A DNA stretch of 64,000 bases from Chryseobacterium indologenes (GCA_001013295.1 LAZY01000022.1:62001-126000); one strand, 5' to 3'. Shown: positions 31,600 through 40,579, counted from the first letter of the stretch. Translations and numbers: made by a program. The notes: generated by a model from the letters alone, not told the origin.

Positions 31600-32325
31600 T
31601 TATTTCTTAGAATATTGAACTCCAGAAGGCGGAATATGGGAGAGATTATAGTACTTTTCAGTACCATCATCAAGTAATAAATAAATTTGAGCTTCTGTAA
31701 ATTCTTTGTCAGTACTATTCTTTTTTACCCTTGGACATATATTGTCAATTTCAGCAGTATTAATCATTTCCCTTCCTTTTATAATTTTGAATTCCTTATA
31801 TTTTTTATCCAATAAATACTCCAGGAATTTTTCATGAAATACTGAAACTGTATCACCAAAATCACAAAACCCGTTTTTAGCTACATCATAGGTAATATCT
31901 TTTGCTATCTTAGTTTTAGGTAAGTCAAACCTTATATATTCGTTTTCTGTTGTATTACTGTTTAAATCTCTTACCAGTTTTTTAAATTTCTCATCAGTAT
32001 TTAAATCTTTTACATAGTAAAAAGTACCTCCCTGATTGATAGACTCCTTATATGTTGCGACATTTCGTTCGTATACCGGAGCTTGTATTTCGTGGATATT
32101 GTCCAGAAAGGCATTGTAAGCGAGTCCTTTTTTCTCACTTTCTTTAAAATACTCAACCGGAACAATGGTGAATGCTTTTTTAGTGGTTTTTTTATAATCT
32201 GTTTTAAACTCCATTTTTTCTTCATCTGATCCTATTACGTCTTTTGTTTGTGTTGCTGAAGATCTATGATTCGTACAATTGCATAACAGTATGAATGTAC
32301 TGAGTAATAAAAAAAGTTTTTTCAT
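31600..32325 (-). CDS. hypothetical lipoprotein
   Basis: 241 residues with a lipoprotein signal peptide: MKKLFLLLSTFILLCNC, Cys around 15-17 as the lipidation site. The mature part is hydrophilic and lysine-rich with no recognised domain. First gene of the leftward operon with the membrane protein, kinase and regulator, so it may be a ligand-binding or stress-monitoring partner of that system (inference). Confidence 0.72.
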   Translation of the reverse strand: MKKLFLLLSTFILLCNCTNHRSSATQTKDVIGSDEEKMEFKTDYKKTTKKAFTIVPVEYFKESEKKGLAYNAFLDNIHEIQAPVYERNVATYKESINQGGTFYYVKDLNTDEKFKKLVRDLNSNTTENEYIRFDLPKTKIAKDITYDVAKNGFCDFGDTVSVFHEKFLEYLLDKKYKEFKIIKGREMINTAEIDNICPRVKKNSTDKEFTEAQIYLLLDDGTEKYYNLSHIPPSGVQYSKK

Positions 32326-32527
32326 GACATTTATTTTTTGTTGTTAAACAATTCAAATCTCTGATAATTCTGTTTTTTTAACAATAGGGGAAACCCTAAT
32401 TCCTTCTTCCTACTTTTCCTATTCCTCTAAAATTCCTGCTAACAATAGATTTTTGCCTGAAAAGCATTGCTTTTTCATTGCTGACCTTATTGGGAAAACA
32501 CCTAATATAAATATAATGTTTTTCGTA

Positions 32528-32559
32528 TTGATTGATAGCAGGCACCTAAGGTAATTTTG
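32528..32559 (+). promoter_or_regulatory. promoter in the gap before the 285-residue gene
   Basis: TTG (32528-32530), 21 bases, TAATTTTG (32552-32559): a consensus Bacteroidota promoter 68 bases upstream of the start codon. The rest of the 300-base gap shows A/T tracts and no gene. Confidence 0.6.
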
Positions 32560-32626
32560 AAATGAAAAATTAACCGGGTAGTCGAAAACGGTACATAGAG
32601 TAGACGTATTTCTAAAGCTTTACGTT

Positions 32627-33484
32627 ATGAAAACAAAATTTTATTTTGTGATTGTTATATTAATGATCATATCGAATATTAAAGCCCAAGAGTATTCCAA
32701 TACTCCTAATGGGCTTAGAGTAAAAAAAGGAGAAAAAAACTATTTCCGTATTTATAAAAATAATGACTTCAAAATAGATACTACTGATTATAGAAGATTG
32801 GACCCATCTGTATATTTTGAGATTTCAAAAAACAATAAGGAAATTAAATTTAATAAAAAAACTTATGTATTAATTTCCATTCCAGGGATTAGGAATAATA
32901 GTCAAATTAAAAAAGAATGTATCGCTGGATCTCGGGTAAGTAATGTTGATTTTGATAAAGAATTTTGGACCGAAAAAGAAAATATTTTTGTTATAGATAA
33001 AGATGGGCGTGAGCTTTATAATCAGGATAATATTGAAAAAAACTATTCGAGGTTTTCAAATGATTTTTTTTCAGGCTTATTAACAGCCCCATTTAAATAT
33101 CGTTTCGGTGGTTCTAATAAAAGTTTAATAGATGGTGATTTTAATATTGCTCCATTTATTGGTTGGAAATTCAGATTGAGTCAGAATAAACCTTATTTCT
33201 TTGCTCCATTCGTGTTTGGAGGAATTACAACATTAAAATACAACTCAACAAATAATACCAAAATTACCGACTTATCTATAGAAGAAAATGGTAGTGGCTT
33301 TACCTATGGAGGTGGTATTTCTTTAAGATTAGGAAACATCTCGCCAGGAATTATAATAGGAGTAGATCAAGGAGTTGGTAATTTAGGAAGTGGGTTTGTG
33401 TATAATAATAAAGCTTGGTTAAGTTTTAGTCTTAACTATGATTTTTTTAAACTCAAAGTAGATGCTAAAGACGATGGTAATTAA
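32627..33484 (+). CDS. secreted or outer-membrane hypothetical protein
   Basis: 285 residues with a signal peptide (MKTKFYFVIVILMIISNIKAQ, cut after A-Q). The C-terminal half (about 150-280) alternates hydrophobic and polar residues, with FAPFVFGGITTLKY, FTYGGGISLRLGNISPGII and WLSFSLNYDFFKLKV, as in outer-membrane beta-barrels. Family not recognised. It is divergent from the two-component operon and may be one of its targets (inference). Confidence 0.7.
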   Translation: MKTKFYFVIVILMIISNIKAQEYSNTPNGLRVKKGEKNYFRIYKNNDFKIDTTDYRRLDPSVYFEISKNNKEIKFNKKTYVLISIPGIRNNSQIKKECIAGSRVSNVDFDKEFWTEKENIFVIDKDGRELYNQDNIEKNYSRFSNDFFSGLLTAPFKYRFGGSNKSLIDGDFNIAPFIGWKFRLSQNKPYFFAPFVFGGITTLKYNSTNNTKITDLSIEENGSGFTYGGGISLRLGNISPGIIIGVDQGVGNLGSGFVYNNKAWLSFSLNYDFFKLKVDAKDDGN

Positions 33485-33525
33485 ATAATGAAAGAATAAG
33501 TATATATCTTCAAACAAAAAACAAA

Positions 33526-33579
33526 ATAGACAGACAAGTTTGTCTATTTTATTTTTTTATTTTACATTTGTCTGACAAA
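33526..33579 (+). promoter_or_regulatory. TetR-gene promoter with two operator-like dyads
   Basis: The promoter is TTG (33540-33542), 20 bases, TACATTTG (33563-33570). Dyad 1, ATAGACA (33526-33532) with TGTCTAT (33541-33547), overlaps the -33 box. Dyad 2, TTTGTC (33567-33572), one base, GACAAA (33574-33579), overlaps the -7 box. Both use the half-site GACA/TGTC. This fits autorepression by the TetR protein. Confidence 0.65.
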
Positions 33580-33589
33580 ACAAAAAAAT

Positions 33590-34117
33590 ATGAGCTCTCC
33601 CAGAGAAAGAATTGTAGAGACAACGTTCGAATTATTTGCAAAGCAGGGATATAATTCCACAGGGATCAATCAGATCATTGCAGATGCAGGGGTTGCAAAA
33701 GCCAGTTTCTATCTGCATTTTAAATCTAAAGAAGATCTGTGTGTTGAATTTCTTAATGTAAGACATCAATATTGGTTCGGTGAGCTCAATACCTTTTTGT
33801 CAAAAGAAAAAGAGGTAAAATCTAAAATCATCAGCGCTTTTGATTTTCTGGTGTATATGAATGAAAAAGAAAACTTCAGGGGCTGCAGTTTCCTGAATAT
33901 TTTATCGGAAATTCCTGCAGATAACAGTAAAATTCTGGAAGTGATCCAATCCCATAAAGCAGATCTGAGAAATTATTTTTCAGAGCTTTTAAAAGACGAT
34001 GACCTGTCGGACCATGTGTATATGCTTTTTGAGAGCAGCATTATAGAAAGTCAGCTTTTCAGGTCAAATGAACTGATAGAAAAATCAAAGAAAATAGTCA
34101 CCAATTTAGTAGCATAA
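33590..34117 (+). CDS. TetR/AcrR family transcriptional regulator
   Basis: 175 residues. The N-terminal HTH is [20 protein letters not shown], then [25 protein letters not shown], followed by a helical ligand domain with [16 protein letters not shown]. The latter segment is typical of TetR proteins that control small oxidative- or electrophile-stress genes. The next gene (DUF1348) starts 2 bases after the stop and is probably the regulated partner. Confidence 0.9.
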   Translation: MSSPRERIVETTFELFAKQGYNSTGINQIIADAGVAKASFYLHFKSKEDLCVEFLNVRHQYWFGELNTFLSKEKEVKSKIISAFDFLVYMNEKENFRGCSFLNILSEIPADNSKILEVIQSHKADLRNYFSELLKDDDLSDHVYMLFESSIIESQLFRSNELIEKSKKIVTNLVA

Positions 34118-34119
34118 AA

Positions 34120-34533
34120 ATGGAACAAAAACATCCGCTTCCGCCTTTCAACCTTGAAACGGCAATGGAAAAAATTCAAATGGCTGAAGATGCCTGGAAC
34201 AGTCAGGACCCGGAAAAGGTTTCGAAAGCATATACCATCGATAGCGAATGGAGAAACAGAGACACATTCGTGAATGGAAGAGAAGAAATCGTCAGTTTCC
34301 TTCAGAAAAAATGGGAAAAAGAACTGAATTATACGTTGAGAAAAGAATATTGGGCTCATACGGATAACCGGATTGCCGTTCGATTTGAATACGAATACCA
34401 GACGAAAGACGGAGATTGGTTCAGAGCTTATGGAAATGAAAACTGGGAATTTGATGAAAATGGACTGATGGCCAGAAGATATGCGAGCATCAATGATGTA
34501 GCCATAAAAGAAGAAGACCGAAAATTCAGATAA
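34120..34533 (+). CDS. DUF1348 (SnoaL/NTF2-like) protein
   Basis: 137 residues with the NTF2-like cone fold pattern: [20 protein letters not shown], then [20 protein letters not shown], then W-rich strands ([33 protein letters not shown]). DUF1348 proteins have no proven reaction. It is coupled to the TetR gene (2-base gap). Confidence 0.85.
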   Translation: MEQKHPLPPFNLETAMEKIQMAEDAWNSQDPEKVSKAYTIDSEWRNRDTFVNGREEIVSFLQKKWEKELNYTLRKEYWAHTDNRIAVRFEYEYQTKDGDWFRAYGNENWEFDENGLMARRYASINDVAIKEEDRKFR

Positions 34534-34555
34534 TGTCTAAAAAGGCTGTCATCTT

Positions 34556-34740
34556 AATGGTCTTTTATATTAGCTCTGTTTACACTTAAATGCAAAGTCA
34601 TAAAAGCTTTTTGATTAAAACACTTTAGTTCACTTAAGCGAGTTTAGAATGATAATGGATAAAAGTGCACCTAAGAAGAGAATCAAAGATTTTCAAAAAC
34701 TTAAGTGTACTCCTTATACATGAAGTATATTACTTAAATA
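34556..34740. repeat. intergenic stretch with several CTTAA(G) motifs
   Basis: Between the DUF1348 gene and the next orphan gene, short related words recur: ACTTAAATG, CACTTAAGCG, ACTTAAGTGTAC, ACTTAAATAG and CTTAAGAG. The pattern resembles a decayed interspersed repeat that I recall from Chryseobacterium intergenic DNA. No gene or clear hairpin is seen. Confidence 0.4.
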
Positions 34741-34821
34741 GCTTAAGAGTTTAAAATGCTTTTGGGTCTCCTTTGTGGTTTAATAAAAAAGTTTAAACAG
34801 TTTTATTTAGAAATAAAAATA

Positions 34822-35355
34822 ATGAAAAAAGAAAATTTAGATTTGTCTCCATTTTATTACGTTGATTCAATGAAGATTATAGATGATCCTATAGAAAGTT
34901 TCGGTGAATTAATGAAATATGATAAGGAGAAAACAGAAGTAGAATTATTTTTAAAAGATTGCCCGTTAAAAGATTTTCTCTGGGTCATTATTAACCTCTT
35001 TAAGAATCAGTATGCTAATGGAGCTTTATTAAGTGCCCTCATTGCCGAAACGTTACAAAAAGAAAAGATAGAAGACGGCAACTTATATCGTAAAAGAAGT
35101 TTATACAGAAATGATGTCAAAGCTTTTCAGGTCAAATATAATACTGAGGATCATTTTGAATATGTAGCATTTGAAATATCAGATCTTTGGGATAATATAA
35201 CCGATACTATTGAAAACATATTAAGTGATAAGCAGTATCTGAAAAACAATCAAAGGTATATTTTAAACTCTGACAGCGGAATAGATTACATCGAAGTTTC
35301 TCCATCCTTTTTTAAACTAAAGGCCAACATGAATAAGTCGAAAAGGTTTCATTAA
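34822..35355 (+). CDS. hypothetical protein, orphan
   Basis: 177 residues from the ATG at 34822; a frame extension to 34756 adds 22 hydrophobic-basic residues without conservation and a poor start region. The protein is acidic in the middle and helical. It has no recognised domain, although the size and composition resemble small immunity-type proteins. It stands alone between repeat-like DNA and a convergent catalase-family gene. Confidence 0.6.
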   Translation: MKKENLDLSPFYYVDSMKIIDDPIESFGELMKYDKEKTEVELFLKDCPLKDFLWVIINLFKNQYANGALLSALIAETLQKEKIEDGNLYRKRSLYRNDVKAFQVKYNTEDHFEYVAFEISDLWDNITDTIENILSDKQYLKNNQRYILNSDSGIDYIEVSPSFFKLKANMNKSKRFH

Positions 35356-35367
35356 TCTCCTTATGAT

Positions 35368-36375
35368 CTAAATTCCTTTGCCATGCAGCAGCTTATTGAT
35401 TTTTCTTCTGGTCTGAACGGAAACTTTATAGGCTTCATCACGCAGCTTCTGTATCTTTCCTACAGGCTGAAAGATTGACTTGTTTTCAAACGGGTTGAAG
35501 GAAAGCAGCTCATTATTGCAGTCACGGGTATCTAATAAAGAATCCCTGTATATTTTTACTTTTCCGATTGTAATGTATGGCGAGTTTTTCCATTCTACAT
35601 TCAGCTTGTTGATCGGCTGGTCTTTCAGGTCATAGCAAAGCTGAATCAAAACATCTGCGGTAAAATCATTTTTCTGGAAATAGTCTTTTAACGCCTTTTT
35701 CATATTCTGTTTTTTATCCATATTCTTATTTACGGATTGTGGACTTAGCTTAATCTTCATCATATGCTCTCCAAGGCGATAGGCTCCTACAGAATAGTAA
35801 TCAAAAGAGAGGATAAAATCATTTTTCTTTCTGATCAGTTTCAGCGTATTTCTGATAAAAGAAGCATTGAAAACCGATGGAATTACTTTTACCATCTGGA
35901 CGATCACAGGAAATAGACTGTACCATTTTTTGATATAGGAACGGTTGATCGCTGTAAATAATTTCAAAAAAGTAGAAACAGAATTCACCGGAAATAGAGG
36001 AAAATTCATCAGAGGATAATTGGCTAGGAGATCTCCGTTTTCATCTTTGATCTGCACGGCAAATCCATAGGCTGGGAAGTCTTTTTTCGAATTTTTGATC
36101 TTCAGTTGTGCGTTAGACAACCTGATCATGAGATCAAATTTTTCTTTATCAAAAAAAGGTTGCAGCGATTCCGGGATCGAAGGACCTACCCAAAATGTTC
36201 CCTTGGCTACTGCATAAGTCTTTGCATGAGCATTTCTGGTCGCATAATTGACATCGCTGATAGAGGAGGATTGCTCAACAAAATCGGCAATCGATTTTTT
36301 ATTGATTTCCAGAAGTTTTTTTTCCTCTTCATTAAGCTCGTCAAACTTCTTATTATATTTTAATGGATTTGGCAT
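35368..36375 (-). CDS. catalase family protein (small, y4iL-like)
   Basis: 335 residues, shorter than classical catalases (about 480 or more). Family features: the distal haem region YATRNAHAKTYAVAKGTF with His near 50, IRLSNAQLKIKNSKKDFPAYGFAVQI, and NFPLFPVNSVSTFLKLF. Near the end are VEWKNSPYITIGKVKIYR and LSFNPFENKSIFQPVGKIQKLRDE. These small members bind haem in a reduced catalase fold; peroxide removal is plausible but they may act as peroxidases or on fatty-acid peroxides. Single leftward gene. Confidence 0.82.
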   Translation of the reverse strand: MPNPLKYNKKFDELNEEEKKLLEINKKSIADFVEQSSSISDVNYATRNAHAKTYAVAKGTFWVGPSIPESLQPFFDKEKFDLMIRLSNAQLKIKNSKKDFPAYGFAVQIKDENGDLLANYPLMNFPLFPVNSVSTFLKLFTAINRSYIKKWYSLFPVIVQMVKVIPSVFNASFIRNTLKLIRKKNDFILSFDYYSVGAYRLGEHMMKIKLSPQSVNKNMDKKQNMKKALKDYFQKNDFTADVLIQLCYDLKDQPINKLNVEWKNSPYITIGKVKIYRDSLLDTRDCNNELLSFNPFENKSIFQPVGKIQKLRDEAYKVSVQTRRKINKLLHGKGI

Positions 36376-36643
36376 TTAGTTTTTAAATTCAATTATAACG
36401 CCAAGTTTCGGAATCTGCGTTAAGCAAATATTACAATTATTTGAATTTTAATAGCAATGAAACGAAGAAGAAGAGGATGAAACTGAATATGGCTTCCGGA
36501 TTTTAAAATATAATCTATTTAAGTTATTGATTTTTAAATTTTTAATAAAACGAAATAAAGCGTTATTTGCTTGGAATTCATAGGTTAGGGTTGTATTATG
36601 TTGATCTCCGTTTTCTGTTTCTGCGTTCCAATCCAAAAAGCCT

Positions 36644-36651
36644 TATCTTTG
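36644..36651 (+). promoter_or_regulatory. -7 box of the FKBP gene
   Basis: TATCTTTG at 36644-36651 fits TAnnTTTG and lies 12 bases before the chosen start. A -33 TTG at a good distance is not obvious. Confidence 0.5.
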
Positions 36652-36663
36652 CAAAAAAAAATT

Positions 36664-37098
36664 ATGGGCGTAGCAGATATGTTATTTAAACGTAAAAAAG
36701 AACAGGCCGAGAAAAACCTTAAAGATGGTAAGGAATATATGGAAGAGTATGGTAAAAGAGAAAGCGTTGTGCAGTTACCAAGCGGCTTGCAGTATGAGAT
36801 CATTACAGAAGGTGACGGAGCAAAACCTGGTCCTAAATCTACTGTAAAATGCCACTATCACGGTACAACTATTTCAGGTAAGGTTTTCGACAGCTCTGTA
36901 AAAAGAGGTACGCCTGCATCTTTCCCTTTAAACAGAGTGATTGCAGGATGGACAGAGGCACTTCAGTTAATGCCTGTAGGAAGTAAATGGAGACTGATCA
37001 TCCCACCGCACCTGGCTTATGGAGATCAGCAGATCAGCAAAGAAATCGGACCAAACAGTACGCTTGTATTCGAGGTTGAATTGCTGGATATTAAATAA
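36664..37098 (+). CDS. FKBP-type peptidyl-prolyl cis-trans isomerase
   Basis: 144 residues from the ATG at 36664; an upstream in-frame ATG at 36598 lies before the -7 box and is unlikely. The FKBP domain spans about 40-143: VKCHYHGTTISGKVFDSS, FPLNRVIAGWTEALQLMPVG and IPPHLAYGDQ with the Tyr, Asp, Phe, Ile and Trp pocket residues in place. It has no signal peptide, so it is predicted to be cytoplasmic, speeding proline isomerisation and probably acting as a folding helper. Confidence 0.92.
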   Translation: MGVADMLFKRKKEQAEKNLKDGKEYMEEYGKRESVVQLPSGLQYEIITEGDGAKPGPKSTVKCHYHGTTISGKVFDSSVKRGTPASFPLNRVIAGWTEALQLMPVGSKWRLIIPPHLAYGDQQISKEIGPNSTLVFEVELLDIK

Positions 37099-37119
37099 TC
37101 CAACTTAAAAATAGATTAA

Positions 37120-37149
37120 AAATTTACCTGACTTCAGGTAAATTTTTTT
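37120..37149 (+). terminator. terminator after the FKBP gene
   Basis: Perfect 11-bp stem AAATTTACCTG/CAGGTAAATTT (37120-37130 and 37135-37145) with a 4-base loop and a T-run. Confidence 0.85.
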
Positions 37150-37245
37150 ATTTGTACTATATTCGTATTGATGAATTGTAAGATGAAGAAGAAAGTAAGA
37201 AGAGATAAGCTTACAATATATCCAGGCAACACAAAATATGACTGC

Positions 37246-38196
37246 ATGAAAAAACTTTTTTACCTTTTTGCTATTGCTGGCTTTCTGGTATCCTGTGTTT
37301 CCAAAAAGAATCAGGCTATTCAGCAGAATATTCTTACTCTGAAAGACAGCTATTGTAAGGCTCCTTTTAAGTATAATTACAATAACAGGCTTCCGTCTTA
37401 TAATTCGGATTCTATTCTGACGGCTAATAAAGACCTGAAGGAAACCTTTACGGATCAGAGTATTTTGATCTTAAATGCTTTGAATAATCTGGATGATGTT
37501 CATAAAATTATTCAACTTAAAAAAGATTCTTCACTCACTTCACAAGTCAAAATATTACAGCTTAAAACCAAAATCAACAGCAGAATTACCATTGCATTAA
37601 CTGAACTGGATGCTGTAGCCGCAGAGTTCGATTGTGAAGGAGAAAGAGTGGCACAGATCGGAAATTATGTAGATAACCTGAATTCTTCAAGAAATAATAA
37701 ACTCATTTTATATTCTATCGTTGCCGGAGCAGCTTCTTCAATAGCGGGCGGAATAGTGAAAAGTGACGGCTGGGATAATGCAATAGGCATTGGCGGAGGT
37801 ATTTTAGGTGCGGGGTTTGGTTTGGCAACCCTTAATCCCAAAGGAAAAAAGGTAGAATTTATCCACCAAAGAAATCTATTGAGAGATATATGGAGAGAAA
37901 AACTGGAGTCTCCTAATTTTCCACCTTTCATCTGGTATATGTATACGGAGAAGAAATTTTCTAACAAAGAAGAACATTCCATTATCGGAAACATGAAACA
38001 AAGATGGCTTCATTATCAGTTTGATGATAGTAAAGAAGCGGCGGATAAGTCTGTTATTTTTAGTGATGGCGGATTTTACAGGGCAGATGATCTTCATAAC
38101 CGGGCGGCGATGCTCAATCAGATGCAATCGGCGACAAGAACTATTAATCAAAACATCAATTATTTGCTGCTGGATCTGGATAAATTAATCCTTTAA
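37246..38196 (+). CDS. hypothetical lipoprotein
   Basis: 316 residues from the ATG at 37246, which begins a clear lipoprotein signal (MKKLFYLFAIAGFLVSC, lipobox LVSC). Starts further upstream would bury the signal peptide. The mature part is helical up to about residue 150, has a Gly/Ala-rich hydrophobic segment near 155-200 (SIVAGAASSIAGGIV and IGIGGGILGAGFGLATL) that could enter the membrane, and a C-terminal helical part. Family not recognised. Confidence 0.72.
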   Translation: MKKLFYLFAIAGFLVSCVSKKNQAIQQNILTLKDSYCKAPFKYNYNNRLPSYNSDSILTANKDLKETFTDQSILILNALNNLDDVHKIIQLKKDSSLTSQVKILQLKTKINSRITIALTELDAVAAEFDCEGERVAQIGNYVDNLNSSRNNKLILYSIVAGAASSIAGGIVKSDGWDNAIGIGGGILGAGFGLATLNPKGKKVEFIHQRNLLRDIWREKLESPNFPPFIWYMYTEKKFSNKEEHSIIGNMKQRWLHYQFDDSKEAADKSVIFSDGGFYRADDLHNRAAMLNQMQSATRTINQNINYLLLDLDKLIL

Positions 38197-38202
38197 GAAA
38201 AA

Positions 38203-38242
38203 TTTAACTGTAATAGATTTTGTTACAGTTAAAAAATGTTTA
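38203..38242 (+). promoter_or_regulatory. Rrf2 gene promoter and operator (site 1)
   Basis: Perfect 11-bp inverted repeat TTTAACTGTAA (38203-38213) and TTACAGTTAAA (38223-38233) with a 9-base spacer. It overlaps the -33 TTG (near 38219-38222) of a consensus promoter whose -7 box TATCTTTG ends near 38248. The core TGTAA-N9-TTACA recurs at 38691 before the next gene. Confidence 0.75.
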
Positions 38243-38261
38243 TCTTTGCAGAGTAATTACA

Positions 38262-38672
38262 ATGAACAATACAAGATTTGCTACGGCAGTACATATTATG
38301 ACCTTATTGGCGAAAAGCCCTCAGGAGTGGCTCACTTCTGAATGGATTGCCGGGAGTATCAATGTGAATCCGGTGATTGTCCGTAAGGAAATCAGTGTCC
38401 TGAGAGAAGCAGGTCTTATTACGAGCAGACAAGGAAAAGAAGGGGGAAGCCAGCTGGGCAGAAATGCTGATATGATCACAATCTCTGAGATTTATAAAGC
38501 GGTAAAGAATACGGAAGTTTTAGGGAAGAAAAATCAGAATCCTAACCCGGCCTGCAGCGTAGGAAAAGAAATTAACGTTCATTTAAATACATTATTTGAA
38601 GAAACAGATCAATTGGTTGTTAACTTTTTAGGAGACAAATCTTTGCAGAAATTCGCAGATCAGTTCGAATAA
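38262..38672 (+). CDS. Rrf2 family transcriptional regulator
   Basis: 136 residues from the ATG at 38262; the upstream alternative lies inside the promoter. The Rrf2 winged helix is visible: FATAVHIMTLLAKS, then LTSEWIAGSINVNPVIVRKE, then LREAGLITSRQGKEGGSQL. Only one Cys (NPACSVG, near residue 105) is found, so an iron-sulfur cluster as in IscR is unlikely. It fits the YwnA/HypR-type redox or electrophile sensors. It probably represses itself and the next gene through TGTAA-N9-TTACA sites. Confidence 0.88.
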   Translation: MNNTRFATAVHIMTLLAKSPQEWLTSEWIAGSINVNPVIVRKEISVLREAGLITSRQGKEGGSQLGRNADMITISEIYKAVKNTEVLGKKNQNPNPACSVGKEINVHLNTLFEETDQLVVNFLGDKSLQKFADQFE

Positions 38673-38690
38673 AATTTTTTTGACCTTAAA

Positions 38691-38709
38691 TGTAACAAAA
38701 TTTATTACA
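38691..38709 (+). promoter_or_regulatory. Rrf2 operator-like site 2
   Basis: TGTAA (38691-38695), 9 bases, TTACA (38705-38709): same half-sites and spacing as site 1, 25 bases before the NAD(P)H-binding protein gene. Confidence 0.65.
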
Positions 38710-38733
38710 ATTTAATTTAAAAAATAAAACATT

Positions 38734-39387
38734 ATGAAAAAAGTAGCAGTAATTGGTGCCACAGGATTTGTAGGAGCACACATCGTAACAGAATTAGCAG
38801 ACAGAGGTTATGCCGTTGAAGCTTTAGTAAGAGACGCATCGAAAGTAAAAACACAGGAAAATGTAACCGCAAAAAGCGTAGATGTAAACAATGTAACAGA
38901 ACTGGCAGAAGCCCTGAAAGGAAGTGACGCGGTAATCAGTGCTTTCAATGCGGGCTGGACGAACCCTAATCTTTACAATGACTTTTTGAACGGTTCTGAA
39001 AATATCGAAAAAGCGGTAGAAGAATCAGGAGTAAAAAGACTGATCGTTGTAGGAGGGGCAGGTAGCCTTTACACTCCGGATAACGTACAGATCGTAGACA
39101 CTCCGGACTTCCCGGATGCTTATAAGCCAGGAGCGACGGCAGCGAGGGATTATTTGAACAAGATCAAAGGCAACAATACCTTAGATTGGACATTCTTCAG
39201 CCCTGCAGTGGAAATGAACCAGGCGAATGTAGGAACAAGAACAGGAAAATACAGAACTTCATTGGAAACTCCGGTATTTGATGAAAACGGAAGAAGCCGT
39301 CTGTCTGTAGAAGATGTTGCCGTGGCTTTAGTAGATGAACTGGAGCAGAATAACCACATCCGTGAGCGTTTCACCGCAGCTTATTAA
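38734..39387 (+). CDS. NAD(P)H-binding oxidoreductase (atypical SDR)
   Basis: 217 residues. The nucleotide-binding motif at the N-terminus is IGATGFVGAHIV (GxxGxxG). Further on are VISAFNAGW and LIVVGGAGSLYTP. This is the pattern of NmrA/YwnB-type atypical SDRs that often lack the catalytic YxxxK pair and work as quinone or flavin reductases or sensors. It lies directly downstream of the Rrf2 gene, with an operator-like site in front, and is followed 15 bases later by the MBL-fold gene. Confidence 0.87.
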   Translation: MKKVAVIGATGFVGAHIVTELADRGYAVEALVRDASKVKTQENVTAKSVDVNNVTELAEALKGSDAVISAFNAGWTNPNLYNDFLNGSENIEKAVEESGVKRLIVVGGAGSLYTPDNVQIVDTPDFPDAYKPGATAARDYLNKIKGNNTLDWTFFSPAVEMNQANVGTRTGKYRTSLETPVFDENGRSRLSVEDVAVALVDELEQNNHIRERFTAAY

Positions 39388-39402
39388 TTTAAAAGAACAA
39401 AA

Positions 39403-40578
39403 ATGTTAAAAAAGAAATTATTATCATTGGCTGCCCTGCTGGGGTTTATGAGCGTATTACTGGCAGGAAACTTAAAAGTAAAAGTTTATAACCCAGGTTC
39501 AAAAGCTATCTTTTCTGTCACGTCAACCATTATTTACGGGGACAAAGATGCAATGCTTGTGGATGGTCAGTTTCAGAAGCAATATGCCGAAGAACTGGTT
39601 AAGCAGATAAAAGCGACAGGCAAAAACCTGAAAACAGTATTTATTTCCCACAGTGATCCTGATTTTTATTTTGGACTGGATGTTATTAGAAAAGCATTTC
39701 CCAATGCAAAAATTGTTTCGACAGCGCAAACAGCCTATCTGATTTCTGCATCAAAAGATGATAAGATGACAGTCTGGAAGCCGCAGCTGAAAGAGGATGC
39801 CCCTTCAGAAATTATTATTCCGGAAGCAGTGACAACCCTTCCTGATCTTGAAGGAAATAGAATTGAGATCAGACAGAATCCTGAGGACCCTGCACATAGT
39901 TTCCTTTGGATTCCATCAATCAAAACAGTAGCAGGAGGTATTTCTGTTTCCACAGGTTCTCACCTTTGGATGGCAGATACTCAGAATGTGAAGGCAATTG
40001 ATCAATGGATCGGGCAGATTGAAGCGATGCAGGCCTTGAAACCTGAACAGGTGATCCCGTCTCATTTTGCAAAACAATCTCTGTCTCCTCAGTCTCTGGA
40101 TTTTGTTAAAAACTATCTTGAGAACTACAAAAAGGCTGTGGCTGAAAATAAAACTACTGGCACTATTGTAGAAGCTATGGTAAAAAAATATCCTGACCTT
40201 CCGGGAAAAGAAGAACTGGAAATGGGAGTGAAAGTTTTCCTGAAAGAAATGGATTGGGATTTAAAATCACCTTATCCCGCTATCGGTAAAAAGGTAGAAG
40301 TAGATTTTGGAGTTGTAAAATTTGTTCTGGATTTTAAAGATAATACAACCATGACCTTCACCGGAACTGCAGGAAGTTCAAAAAACAGTACAGATACAGT
40401 TTCGTATACTGCCGTAGAAGTTGCAAAGAATGTTTTTATGGTCTATTGGCATGAACCTCATCTGGGATTCAATGTGACTCATATCCAGGATTACAATAAA
40501 AATAGAGTGTATTCCAATATTGCGAGACCAGATGGTACATTTACCCACCCGAAAGGAACTCTTAAAATTTTAAAATAA
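39403..40578 (+). CDS. secreted MBL-fold protein with MoaF-like C-terminus
   Basis: 391 residues. A signal peptide covers about 1-21 (LLSLAALLGFMSVLLAG). The metallo-beta-lactamase fold occupies about 25-285, but the zinc signature reads ISHSDPDFYFG where HxHxDH is usual, so the second and last His are replaced; Asp in ADTQNVK and His in IPSHF remain. Residues about 295-391 (FVLDFKDNTTMTFTGT, VFMVYWHEPHLGFNVTHIQD) look like a MoaF-type beta-barrel. Activity is uncertain. It is cotranscribed with the NAD(P)H-binding gene. Confidence 0.78.
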   Translation: MLKKKLLSLAALLGFMSVLLAGNLKVKVYNPGSKAIFSVTSTIIYGDKDAMLVDGQFQKQYAEELVKQIKATGKNLKTVFISHSDPDFYFGLDVIRKAFPNAKIVSTAQTAYLISASKDDKMTVWKPQLKEDAPSEIIIPEAVTTLPDLEGNRIEIRQNPEDPAHSFLWIPSIKTVAGGISVSTGSHLWMADTQNVKAIDQWIGQIEAMQALKPEQVIPSHFAKQSLSPQSLDFVKNYLENYKKAVAENKTTGTIVEAMVKKYPDLPGKEELEMGVKVFLKEMDWDLKSPYPAIGKKVEVDFGVVKFVLDFKDNTTMTFTGTAGSSKNSTDTVSYTAVEVAKNVFMVYWHEPHLGFNVTHIQDYNKNRVYSNIARPDGTFTHPKGTLKILK

Positions 40579-40579
40579 A

